This document shows, in pieces, positions 16,241-24,562 of a stretch of 64,000 nucleotides of DNA (position 1 is its first letter; each line of letters starts with the position of its first letter). The stretch lies in assembly GCA_934371915.1 (NCBI GenBank), contig CAKROE010000003.1, positions 30,759-94,758 of the forward strand. The letters run 5' to 3'. Source of the DNA: an uncultured Blautia sp. (GTDB taxonomy: Bacteria > Bacillota > Clostridia > Lachnospirales > Lachnospiraceae). The position numbers and the translations under genes were made by a program. The notes beneath the pieces were generated by a model, which ran no database searches, was not told the DNA's origin, and saw only the letters and a list, made by a program, of their open reading frames with translations.

Positions 16241-17161
16241 TCATTTCCAGTAATTCGGACTCATCGTACACCACAAAACAAATTTCTTTGGCAGTTTGCG
16301 AAAATTTTTGCCCGCCAGATATCCGGCATACTTACCTGCACACTGCAAAACAAATCCAGGTATAAGCCACATCCTTCCTGAATGAATAAGGTGGACAAGT
16401 GTCTTTTTGACAAGGCGCATACCTTCTCCCTCAGACGGTACCCCATCAAATATTTCAGGATGCTCCGCCTGCGACACACCAAGATCAAAATTTCTGTGGA
16501 ACTGCTGCATACAATTATAATTATGAGAATGGATGACCTTTGCCTCTGCCGCATAAGCAATACTGTATCCTGCCTGGATCAGACCACCTGCATAAATCAT
16601 GTCCTCATTAAAAATAGTCCGGCGTACAAATCCTCCCTGTTTCTGATAAATGTCTTTTCTGTATGCGGCACAGACATTCGAACAGAAATATGTTTTGATT
16701 CCGTATTGGTTCAGATCTGCTTTTGTTTTGACCAGAGACGTGTCCGGATAATTAAAAGCTCTTGTGTATCTCTCAACAAAGCTGCACTCCGCATTTGGGA
16801 GTTGTCTTGCATATGCTGCAGCAATATTCTCATCCTGCTCAAATGCCCTTAGAAGTTCCGAAAGCAGTTCGCGATCCGCCGGCATGGCATCCTGTGTCAT
16901 AAAGACCATGATTTCTGCATCTGACAGTTCAGCCGCCCGTGCCCTGGTTCCTCCATGGTCAAACTCTGCTTTTGTAAGATGATGTACTTCCATCACATCA
17001 GACAAATTTTCCCATTCTGTATTCCACATGGATTCTTCTGTATTCATCACAATGATTCTGTGAATCCGGACCGTCTGCTTTTCCAGTCTTTTAATCAGTG
17101 CGCCAAATTCATTTCCCGGGTGATATGCCGGAATGATCACATCCACTGTTTTATTTTTCAT
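16241..17161 (-). CDS. GT2 glycosyltransferase, rhamnosyltransferase-like
   Basis: The 306-aa protein starts with VDVIIPAYHPGNEF and has the acceptor/donor motif MTQDAMPADRELL, the TQD wording common in bacterial rhamnosyltransferases. RRTIFNEDMIYAGG in the second half carries the likely catalytic acid. No membrane helix is strong enough to span. AAGGAG precedes ATG by 6 nt. It is separated from the LCP gene by a hairpin, so it may be transcribed alone. The donor is probably dTDP-rhamnose, since its synthesis is encoded nearby, but that is inference. Confidence 0.8.
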   Translation of the reverse strand: MKNKTVDVIIPAYHPGNEFGALIKRLEKQTVRIHRIIVMNTEESMWNTEWENLSDVMEVHHLTKAEFDHGGTRARAAELSDAEIMVFMTQDAMPADRELLSELLRAFEQDENIAAAYARQLPNAECSFVERYTRAFNYPDTSLVKTKADLNQYGIKTYFCSNVCAAYRKDIYQKQGGFVRRTIFNEDMIYAGGLIQAGYSIAYAAEAKVIHSHNYNCMQQFHRNFDLGVSQAEHPEIFDGVPSEGEGMRLVKKTLVHLIHSGRMWLIPGFVLQCAGKYAGYLAGKNFRKLPKKFVLWCTMSPNYWK

Positions 17162-17227
17162 AATATCTCCTTATCAGCATTTTTCATGCCTGTTCTTTAT
17201 GATTTCCTTATTGATGATGGTAACAGA

Positions 17228-17261
17228 AGAAGGGAATTTCTTCAACAAGAAATTCCCTTCT
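17228..17261. terminator. Perfect 15-bp hairpin after the LCP gene
   Basis: AGAAGGGAATTTCTT (17228-17242) pairs perfectly with 17247-17261 around a CAAC loop. T tracts are weak on both strands, so it is either a poor intrinsic terminator or an RNA-stability hairpin at the end of the sugar transferase-LCP transcript. Confidence 0.65.
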
Positions 17262-17293
17262 GATCTTTATCCTATGTTATTATGTGACGTTAC

Positions 17294-18820
17294 TTATGCA
17301 GCATCTGCCTCACCGGGTGCACCCTGTTCGGAAGCCTCGATTGCATCACTTGCATCACCGCCGGCATCGATATCTCCACCGTCTCCTCCGCCGCCGGACG
17401 TATCACCACCGGACATATCTCCTCCGGTTGTATCTCCTCCGGTCGTATCTCCTCCGGTCGTATCTCCTCCGGTCGTATCTCCTCCGGTTGTGTCATCCGG
17501 CACATAAACATCATCACCACCGGTACTATCGTCTATATAGTCATTGCCGCCGGTTGTGTCATCCGGTACATAGGTATTATCCTCTCCACCGGTTGTATCG
17601 CCGCTGTTGTCAGTATCATACTGCTCGCCGCTGCCGCTTGTGTCTGTCCATCCGGAACCATCGTTCTCGAATATAACGGTATCATTTTCTGTGTTCTCTT
17701 CACCGATGTTTGTCTGTACATCATCCAGGTTGCTTGCACCACCGACGATCTCAAGAATCTTTTCACTGTTGGCAGTTACTGTTGCAGATGGTGTATAGTT
17801 GACATCGTCGTAAAGGAATTTATGCAGTTCCTGTACATTTGATACAAGATCCGTCGGTACGATAATACTTCCCTTTACATTGGAGAATTTATAGGATGAC
17901 GGAAAACCTGTCGTCTCATCTATACTGTATCCGATCAGTGTCGGAAGAAGCTGAAGAATATCTTCTTTACCCAAAGATGTCGTTACCATCGGGAATACAT
18001 CATCCATAATGTTGAAGATCTTGCTCAGTCCAGCATGTTTTGCTTTGTAAACGATCATCTGAATAACTTTACGCTGACGTTCTGTACGTCCCATATCAAG
18101 GCTTGCTGTGTAACGGATACGGCAATAAGATGTTGCCTGTACACCGTTCAGATGATAACTGTACTGAACTTTTTCCTGATCTTCCGGTTTTTCCGGAAGT
18201 TCAATTGGTGTATAGCTGAGTCCTGTATCCTCGGCTGTCTCTACACAGTAGTTATTCATATGCACGATCTCCGCATAGGACATATCCATATCCAGACCGC
18301 CCAGATCATCAATGATCGTTGCAAGTGCATCGAATTTAACAGTAGCATAATCTGTAATATTCAAGTCGAGGTTGGTATTCAACATGGTAATTGCCTGTTC
18401 CGGACCGCCATATGCATATGCTGCATTCGCTTTGGAATAGGTATCATTGCCAAGGTTCAGAAGTGTATCACGATAAACAGATACAAGTTTTACCTCTTTG
18501 GTATCATTGTTGACACTCGCGATGATCATGGTATCACTGTTCTGGTTACCGGAAAACTTCATATTTGCGCTTCGGGAATCAATTCCGAACAAAGCATAGG
18601 TCGTATAACCGGTCAGATGTGAATCTTCGGAATTAATTGCATCCTGTACTTCTTCATTGACCTGAACCTTCTGTGTATCAAGTTTCTGCGTATTTGTCTT
18701 GTCCATTCGGGACATCAGCTGTCCATATACATACAGACCTCCGATAAACACAAGAAGTACTATGATTTCTACTGCAAAAAGTATCTTTTTGGTTTTGGAT
18801 CTCTTTTTTGGTCTTGCCAT
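17294..18820 (-). CDS. LytR-CpsA-Psr (LCP) wall-polymer ligase with DTTGG-repeat tail
   Basis: The 508-aa protein has a basic N-terminus, one membrane helix (about 12-33) and an extracellular LCP domain (about 75-330). The domain shows the conserved GIDSR, VSVYRDT and GRTERQRKV motifs, whose Arg and Asp residues bind the polyprenyl pyrophosphate. A tail of about 120 residues rich in Asp, Gly and Thr includes tandem DTTGG units. LCP enzymes transfer lipid-linked glycopolymers to peptidoglycan. It is 17 bases behind the initiating sugar transferase gene and co-transcribed with it, so it is the likely attachment enzyme for the polysaccharide made by this locus. The tail is unusual and may act as a wall spacer. 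Confidence 0.92.
   Translation of the reverse strand: MARPKKRSKTKKILFAVEIIVLLVFIGGLYVYGQLMSRMDKTNTQKLDTQKVQVNEEVQDAINSEDSHLTGYTTYALFGIDSRSANMKFSGNQNSDTMIIASVNNDTKEVKLVSVYRDTLLNLGNDTYSKANAAYAYGGPEQAITMLNTNLDLNITDYATVKFDALATIIDDLGGLDMDMSYAEIVHMNNYCVETAEDTGLSYTPIELPEKPEDQEKVQYSYHLNGVQATSYCRIRYTASLDMGRTERQRKVIQMIVYKAKHAGLSKIFNIMDDVFPMVTTSLGKEDILQLLPTLIGYSIDETTGFPSSYKFSNVKGSIIVPTDLVSNVQELHKFLYDDVNYTPSATVTANSEKILEIVGGASNLDDVQTNIGEENTENDTVIFENDGSGWTDTSGSGEQYDTDNSGDTTGGEDNTYVPDDTTGGNDYIDDSTGGDDVYVPDDTTGGDTTGGDTTGGDTTGGDTTGGDMSGGDTSGGGGDGGDIDAGGDASDAIEASEQGAPGEADAA
17416..17490 (-). repeat. Five 15-bp tandem repeats inside the LCP gene
   Basis: Five units of TATCTCCTCCGGTYG run without interruption, each encoding Asp-Thr-Thr-Gly-Gly on the minus strand. 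Related degenerate units lie on both sides. Unit number could vary by slippage without a frameshift. Confidence 0.93.
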
Positions 18821-18837
18821 CTTTTCTCCCCTTACTT

Positions 18838-20241
18838 TTAGTATGCGTTTTTGTTTACAAATCCTTTAAAGACTGTAAGAAACAGTATCTTTATATCAAA
18901 ACCGATCGACCAGTTCTCTATATAATAAAGGTCACAGTCGATTCGTTTTTTGATCGATGTATCACCACGGTATCCATTCACCTGTGCCCATCCGGTCAGT
19001 CCCGGACGAACCTGATGCTTGACCATGTATCTGGGAATCTCTTCCCGAAACTTTTCAACAAAGAACGGCCTTTCAGGACGAGGTCCTACAAGACTCATAT
19101 CTCCCCGCAGAATATTAAAAAGCTGCGGAAGCTCATCAATACTTGTCCTGCGCATAAATTTACCGATCCCTGTCACACGCGGATCGTTTTTGACTGTCCA
19201 CGCCTTCTTTTCTTCGGCCTCCGGCTGTACTTCCATAGACCGGAACTTATACATCCAGAAAGTTTTATTGTGAAGTCCGACACGCTCCTGACGATAGATC
19301 AGCGGTCCCGGTGATGTCAGCTTGATCAGTATGCACATCACAAGCATGACCGGTGACGAAACAATGATCGCCATGATCGAACCCACGATATCCATCGCAC
19401 GCTTGACCATGAAGTTAAAGGTATTGCTCAACGGAACATAACGGATATTGATCACCGGAAGTCCCAGGATATCTTCGGTATATGGTTTGGTCGGAATAAT
19501 CTTGTTGTAATCCGGAATAAATTTCGTATGAACACCTGATTTCTCGCACATTGCAACAATTTCTTCCAGGCGGTAATACTCACTCAGTCCAAGTGTGATC
19601 GCAATCTCGTCCAGACGGTTGGTCGGTAAGATCACGGACAGATTCGCAATACGCCCAATAACCTTGATTCCATTATAGATTGTCCCTGCCGGAACATTGT
19701 CATCCAGAATTCCTCTTACAACATACCCCCACTGCGGGTTCTGCTGTATTCTGTCAATATATTCTTCTGCCGCACGACTGTAGCCTACCAGTATCATCTG
19801 CTTCTGGTTCAGCCCCCGGCGCCGCATATTGCGCAGTGCCGAAAAAATGAACAGACGTACAAGCCATTCTGCGACAATATTGATCACACAGAAAATATAA
19901 ACAGTCAGTCTTGAAAAATCCGACTCGTCCATCATATAAAGACTGAATACGATCAGCAGAAGTCCAAGTACATTTGCCTTGATGATATTTGCCAGAACAA
20001 GCCTGCGTCCCTGCATATGCAACGGCTCATACAGTGTGAATGCCTGATACAACAGCAAATATCCCGGTATGATAAATACCAGTGCAAACATATACTGCTC
20101 AAAAGTAAGTGCGCGGACTGCTGAATAAGCAAAAGGACCGATAAAACGAATCATCCATGCAAGTACATAACAAACTGCAATGACGACCGCATCAATCAGC
20201 ATCTGCATCCGGGTGAAGTTCTTCTGATTGTCCTGAATCAC
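18838..20241 (-). CDS. Undecaprenyl-phosphate sugar phosphotransferase (polyprenyl PGT, WbaP/CpsE type)
   Basis: The protein of about 467 aa has four or five N-terminal membrane segments, a central CoA-binding-like soluble region (about 140-260), another hydrophobic segment and the C-terminal bacterial sugar transferase domain. That domain carries KLTSPGPLIYRQERVG, MYKFRSM, RRTSIDELPQLFN and a closing GYRG...RIDCDLYYIENWS. This family starts polysaccharide synthesis by moving a hexose-1-phosphate, often glucose or galactose, onto undecaprenyl phosphate. The frame opens at a TTG (20256). A GTG at 20241 is better placed behind AGGTGG and gives the usual VIQDNQ-type start. It is first gene of a two-gene unit with the LCP ligase. 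Confidence 0.92.
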   Translation of the reverse strand: MIQDNQKNFTRMQMLIDAVVIAVCYVLAWMIRFIGPFAYSAVRALTFEQYMFALVFIIPGYLLLYQAFTLYEPLHMQGRRLVLANIIKANVLGLLLIVFSLYMMDESDFSRLTVYIFCVINIVAEWLVRLFIFSALRNMRRRGLNQKQMILVGYSRAAEEYIDRIQQNPQWGYVVRGILDDNVPAGTIYNGIKVIGRIANLSVILPTNRLDEIAITLGLSEYYRLEEIVAMCEKSGVHTKFIPDYNKIIPTKPYTEDILGLPVINIRYVPLSNTFNFMVKRAMDIVGSIMAIIVSSPVMLVMCILIKLTSPGPLIYRQERVGLHNKTFWMYKFRSMEVQPEAEEKKAWTVKNDPRVTGIGKFMRRTSIDELPQLFNILRGDMSLVGPRPERPFFVEKFREEIPRYMVKHQVRPGLTGWAQVNGYRGDTSIKKRIDCDLYYIENWSIGFDIKILFLTVFKGFVNKNAY

Positions 20242-20395
20242 ACTCTCCCACCTCAATCCAATTCTTTGTTTTTCACATTTCTGTCCGAAAACTGACTCCG
20301 GACAGCCACGTTTATCTTATACTAGTTACTTCCTAAAATCAACAATATCTTCCGTATATTATATTAAAATTCCATAAAGTAATGTAAAATTGCCT

Positions 20396-21349
20396 TTATG
20401 CCCGAAACCGGCGAATGATATTGATCCACAGTTCCAGCTGAATTTTACAGTAATTCGGCAGATGTTTGATTCGGAACGGTACTTTTTTGTTTTTCATGCT
20501 GATAGAAAAACCGTTTTTGATGCCGGCTGCATATTCTTTTCCCATTCCTTTTACTGCAAAAAACAGGAATTTTATAAGAAAACCTGCTGCAAGAAACGGA
20601 AAGTTTAAGATAATCTGCAAAAATGGCATATTCTTATAGATCAGGTAAATATTGTTTCTGGATGAATATCTTGTCTTAAACTGATTGTAACGTGAACCAC
20701 TTGTGCCACTGCCGACATGATAGACGATTGCTTTCGGCGCATACCAGTTTTCATAACCGTAAATTCTTGCACGGTAACCGATATCCGTATCCTCCAGATA
20801 TGCAAAATGCTCTTCATCAAAATAACCGATCTTCTCTATGATCTTTTTGCGGTAGATTGCTGCCCCTGCACATGCGGAAAATATTTTGTCCTCCGTCTCA
20901 TATGCATGGATATCTTTCCCCCTGCCGCGGGCAAAAGACCATCCCAGTGCACAGTAGTAATTCCCGACATCATCCAGTTTGTCGCGATCATGGTACTGTA
21001 CCATTCTGGCACCACAGGAAAAAGCATTCTTATGACGTCTGATCGCAGCAAGCATTTCCTCCACAAAATCTTCTTTTACTTCTGTATCATTATTTAAAAG
21101 CAGAACATATGGTGCTTTTGCCGCACGTATACCTGCATTGACCGCTCCGCAGAATCCGAAATTCTCCGTAAGCTCGATCAGGTGCACCCACGGATAATTG
21201 GCTGTCACGAAAGAACAGCTTCCATCTGTAGATCCGTTATCCACCAGTATGACTTCAAAATCACTCAGTGTCTGCCCTTCCAGACTTGCAAGCACACTGT
21301 CCAGAAATGCAATTCCATTAAAATTCGGTATGACCACCGATACTTCCAT
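20396..21349 (-). CDS. GT2 glycosyltransferase, rhamnosyltransferase-like
   Basis: The 317-aa protein begins SVVIPNFNGIAFLDSVL and has ILVDNGSTDGS and LLNNDTEVKEDF, the donor and metal-binding motifs of GT2. A catalytic-base region, EEHFAYLEDTDIGYRARI, follows. A hydrophobic segment near residues 260-285 may associate with the membrane. It closely resembles the family of chain-building rhamnosyltransferases. It begins one base after the stop of the upstream tandem-GT2 gene and ends the unit. A small hairpin (CATAAAG/CTTTATG, 20373-20400) with an AATTTTAAT tail overlaps its stop and may be a weak terminator. The exact linkage is unknown. Confidence 0.85.
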   Translation of the reverse strand: MEVSVVIPNFNGIAFLDSVLASLEGQTLSDFEVILVDNGSTDGSCSFVTANYPWVHLIELTENFGFCGAVNAGIRAAKAPYVLLLNNDTEVKEDFVEEMLAAIRRHKNAFSCGARMVQYHDRDKLDDVGNYYCALGWSFARGRGKDIHAYETEDKIFSACAGAAIYRKKIIEKIGYFDEEHFAYLEDTDIGYRARIYGYENWYAPKAIVYHVGSGTSGSRYNQFKTRYSSRNNIYLIYKNMPFLQIILNFPFLAAGFLIKFLFFAVKGMGKEYAAGIKNGFSISMKNKKVPFRIKHLPNYCKIQLELWINIIRRFRA

Positions 21350-21350
21350 A

Positions 21351-23222
21351 TTATCTCCTATCCTTACCCTTACTGTCCATTCCTTTCAGAGGACGAAGTG
21401 AATAATTCCACTTTGTCAGCGAAAGATTCTTATTATAATACGGATCACCGTTTTTCAGAATATCGATCCAGTGTTCTCTCATATACTCGATTTCTTCCTG
21501 AAAACGTCGTACCTTCGCTTCGCTGTCTTCCGCACCTCTTGTCTTTGATTCCATATGATAAAGCTGTACGTATGGATCATACACGATCAGTCTGCCGGAT
21601 TTTCTCACTTTCAGGCAGAGATCCACATCATTAAAAGCTACTGCAAGCTTCTCTGTAAAACCACCTGCTTCCTCAAAAGCAGTACGTTTCATCATCATAC
21701 ATGCTGCTGTTACCGCACTCATGTCCTGAATGATCGATGCCTTGTGAAGATATCCGGTACGGTTCGCCGGCATATCAACAAACATATGTCCTGCAATTCC
21801 ACCGATTCCGATCACACATCCTGCATGCTGGATCGTATCATCCGGATAAAGAAGCTTCACGCCGACTGCTCCCACTTCTTCTCGCTGGCACATGCCGAGC
21901 ATCTCTTCGATCCAGTCCGGTGTGATCACCGTAACATCATTGTTCAGAAACAACAGATAGTCGCCTTTTGCGTGCTGCACTCCGAAATTATTGATCGCAG
22001 AGTAATTAAACTCCCGCTCCCAGCGAAGGACACGGATTTTCGGATCTTTCTCTATTTCTTTATAATACGCAAAAATCTCCTCTGATGTACTGTTGTTCTC
22101 TATAATAAGAATCTCGTAATTCTGATAAGCTGTCTTTTCTTTAACAGAACGAAGGCAGGCTTCCAGAGATTCCTTCTCATCTTTGTTCGGAATAATAATG
22201 GACACCCTCGGACTGCCCTGTACCGGATACTGCACACGGAAAAATCCCAGATCCGGTGTATGTGTTACCATTCCCTTCTGTCCCATCCGCGCAAGATGTG
22301 CCTCGATTGCGCGTCTTCCTGCTTCGAACGCATACATTTTGCTTGCAGGATTGTCCGCTGTCGATGCTTTGTGTGTTCTCCAGTGATACAAAATCTCCGG
22401 CACGTGTCCGATTTTTCCTGCTTCTTCCACACAACGGAAAATAAAGTCATGATCCTGTGCTCCGTCAAACTCCTGACGGAATCCACCGACTTTACGTATG
22501 ATCGACTGCCTTACAACAAAAAAATGGCAGATATAGTTATTGGAACGCAAAAGATCAAGGTTAAAATCCGGTTTCAGATGTGGCTGAAAATGCTCGTCCA
22601 GTTCGGTAGTTACCTTGTCTTCGTCTGTGTAGACACCATCTGCCTCCGGGTCACTTTCCAGATAACGTGCGATCTCATAAAGAGCATTCGGTGCAAGAAG
22701 ATCATCATGATCCAAAATGCCGGCATATTCTCCCTGCGTCATCTCAAGCGCTGCGTTGGTATTTCCCGCAATTCCAAGATTCTGGTTCAGTATTTTTACC
22801 CGGATCCTGCTGTCCTTATTCGTATATTCATCCAGCACTGTCTGCATTTTCTTATCTTCCGGACTTCCGTTTGCAATGCAGAGTTCCCAGTTGCTGTATG
22901 TCTGTGCCAGCAGCGAATCGATCATCTGGCGCAGAAAAACTTCCGGTGTACGAAATGCCGGAACTGCCACACTGATCAGCGGGCTATAGGAAAACTTGTA
23001 TTTTCTCTGTTTTTCCAGTTCTGTATCATCCGGAATATAGGCCTCGTACCACGGACCATACGGCACTTCTTCCGGCTCAAAGCGTTCATGAAGACGAATC
23101 CAGAATTCCTTTGGGCCGTAATGTTTGAAATAGCGCAATCCTTTACGGATCGTGTACGGATTGAGTTTTTTCAGCATCCGGCTCCACTGGATGTGTCCTG
23201 TCACTTCTTTGTTTTTGCTCAT
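21351..23222 (-). CDS. Tandem-domain GT2 glycosyltransferase (623 aa)
   Basis: Two GT2 catalytic domains are fused. The first (about 65-300) has SVAVPAFRTPEVF, the ILDHDD metal motif and a GGFRQEFDGAQDHDF acid region. The second (about 340-600) has SIIIPNKDEKESL, LFLNNDV and AVAFNDVDLC. The short N-terminal part lacks the roughly 250-residue extension of the two paralogues at 26759 and 29226. Such proteins make polyrhamnose or O-antigen backbones by adding sugars in alternate linkages. It starts behind a recognisable promoter and is transcribed with the next GT2. The sugar is inferred as rhamnose from the local dTDP-rhamnose genes. Confidence 0.87.
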   Translation of the reverse strand: MSKNKEVTGHIQWSRMLKKLNPYTIRKGLRYFKHYGPKEFWIRLHERFEPEEVPYGPWYEAYIPDDTELEKQRKYKFSYSPLISVAVPAFRTPEVFLRQMIDSLLAQTYSNWELCIANGSPEDKKMQTVLDEYTNKDSRIRVKILNQNLGIAGNTNAALEMTQGEYAGILDHDDLLAPNALYEIARYLESDPEADGVYTDEDKVTTELDEHFQPHLKPDFNLDLLRSNNYICHFFVVRQSIIRKVGGFRQEFDGAQDHDFIFRCVEEAGKIGHVPEILYHWRTHKASTADNPASKMYAFEAGRRAIEAHLARMGQKGMVTHTPDLGFFRVQYPVQGSPRVSIIIPNKDEKESLEACLRSVKEKTAYQNYEILIIENNSTSEEIFAYYKEIEKDPKIRVLRWEREFNYSAINNFGVQHAKGDYLLFLNNDVTVITPDWIEEMLGMCQREEVGAVGVKLLYPDDTIQHAGCVIGIGGIAGHMFVDMPANRTGYLHKASIIQDMSAVTAACMMMKRTAFEEAGGFTEKLAVAFNDVDLCLKVRKSGRLIVYDPYVQLYHMESKTRGAEDSEAKVRRFQEEIEYMREHWIDILKNGDPYYNKNLSLTKWNYSLRPLKGMDSKGKDRR

Positions 23223-23303
23223 AATCTGTCTGTATCCTCTGACGCTGCTTACACCCTGCCTGTCTGCAGAGCAAAACAGCCTGTTTCTCTTATAATAGGA
23301 TTT

Positions 23304-23332
23304 ATTTTATCATTCCGCCCTGTTTTTTGCAA
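23304..23332 (-). promoter_or_regulatory. Candidate promoter of the tandem-GT2 gene pair
   Basis: On the minus strand TTGCAA (23332-23327) is spaced 17 nt from TAAAAT (23309-23304), about 80 bases upstream of the start codon. Confidence 0.55.
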
Positions 23333-23400
23333 GGGTGGAGTCAATTTCGCTTGCGCTGTCACTGCTTTTCTATTATCATTGCACTGAGAGGAGGCTCTTT

Positions 23401-24435
23401 ATGAAAAGAATTCGATATTTTGATCTGTTAAGATGTATTTCATTTTGGTTTATTATTTTTTATCATATGATATCCCAGCTTTACTTTTCCAAATTATTTC
23501 CGTTAGATAAAGTTCTGCCTTTTTATGAAAATGATAATATGAACATTGCCATGCTGGGTGTTGCCGTATTCTTTATCTTATCCGGCGCCGGTCTCGCATA
23601 CAGCACAACAGAGAATTTTGATATTCGATGTTTTTATAAAAAAAGATTTATAAGAGTCCTGATTCCATTTTACATCACCTATATTACCTATTTTATATAT
23701 AAAGTGGGAACGACCGGTTCTTTTACCTCCTTCTTCCCGCCGGAAACCTCCGCATGGAAAATCATTTTTACATTCTTCGGAATGGATGAATGGGTCAGTC
23801 AGCACGGAGTCCATACATTTTCCCTTGGTATCGGTGAATGGTTTCTCGGCGCACTGATCATATTATATTTACTTTTTCCTCTGCTCCGTTTCCTGATGAA
23901 AAAGAATCCATGCCTCTTTTTCATCGGCTCCACATGTATCTATCTGCTTTTGCTGTTTTATTATCCATTTCATACTCCGGTGCATGTAAATCTGCTGATC
24001 AAGGGATATGATTTTGTCTTAGGTATGCTGCTTGGCTATACAAAGCATAAATTCAGATCTCAGTGGGCGTTTCTTTCCGTTCCTCTGGTTATATTCTTCT
24101 TTGTTTCCCCGTTCAGGCTGGGAATACATTACGAATTAAAGGTGGAAATCCTTGCTGTTGCTTTTTGTATTTCCATCTCATACCTTGAACCGCTCCTCCA
24201 GAAAAAAAGGCTGAAATTACTGGATTTATTAAGCAATTATTCCTACGAGTTTTTTCTCGTGCACCACATTGTCATATATGTACTTACACCGGCTTCCATA
24301 CCATATCTGCGCGGTTCCTGGTCTGTCAGCATTCTTTTTGCCGTTGAACTTGTATTCATCGCATTTTTTGCGTTCATTCTGAAATGGATTTCAGGCAGAT
24401 GTATTGCCTTTCTGTCACGTGGAACCGGAAAATAA
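23401..24435 (+). CDS. Acyltransferase family 3 membrane O-acyltransferase
   Basis: The 344-aa protein has about ten membrane segments and begins RYFDLLRCISFWFIIFYHMIS, which holds the Arg and catalytic His pattern of acyltransferase 3 proteins (OafA type). It uses acyl-CoA to O-acetylate or otherwise acylate sugars in the membrane. AGGAGG lies 7 nt before the ATG at 23401; the frame extends upstream only without a ribosome site. It is one of the few plus-strand genes in the locus, beside the carboxypeptidase-like gene, and looks AT-richer than its neighbours. It probably decorates the wall polysaccharide. The target position is unknown. Confidence 0.87.
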   Translation: MKRIRYFDLLRCISFWFIIFYHMISQLYFSKLFPLDKVLPFYENDNMNIAMLGVAVFFILSGAGLAYSTTENFDIRCFYKKRFIRVLIPFYITYITYFIYKVGTTGSFTSFFPPETSAWKIIFTFFGMDEWVSQHGVHTFSLGIGEWFLGALIILYLLFPLLRFLMKKNPCLFFIGSTCIYLLLLFYYPFHTPVHVNLLIKGYDFVLGMLLGYTKHKFRSQWAFLSVPLVIFFFVSPFRLGIHYELKVEILAVAFCISISYLEPLLQKKRLKLLDLLSNYSYEFFLVHHIVIYVLTPASIPYLRGSWSVSILFAVELVFIAFFAFILKWISGRCIAFLSRGTGK

Positions 24436-24466
24436 ATCCAGTGTATAAAAAGCTCATCTGTTCCGC

Positions 24467-24495
24467 TTGAATTACCATCCGAAATGGGATATGAT
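24467..24495 (+). promoter_or_regulatory. Candidate promoter of the carboxypeptidase-like gene
   Basis: TTGAAT (24467-24472) and TATGAT (24490-24495) are 17 nt apart. The decamer CGAAATGGGA occurs at the -10 region (24480) and again at 24543 next to the ribosome site, which may be a chance repeat or a regulatory site. Confidence 0.55.
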
Positions 24496-24562
24496 AGATT
24501 TCGAGCATTACTTACAAAAAGTATAATCAGTTTTAATACATACGAAATGGGAGTACAGATTT

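Noticed and set aside
17284..17676. Plus-strand His/Leu/Arg-rich ORF over the LCP repeats
   Set aside because: It is produced by reading the 15-bp repeats on the other strand; the LCP frame explains the sequence.
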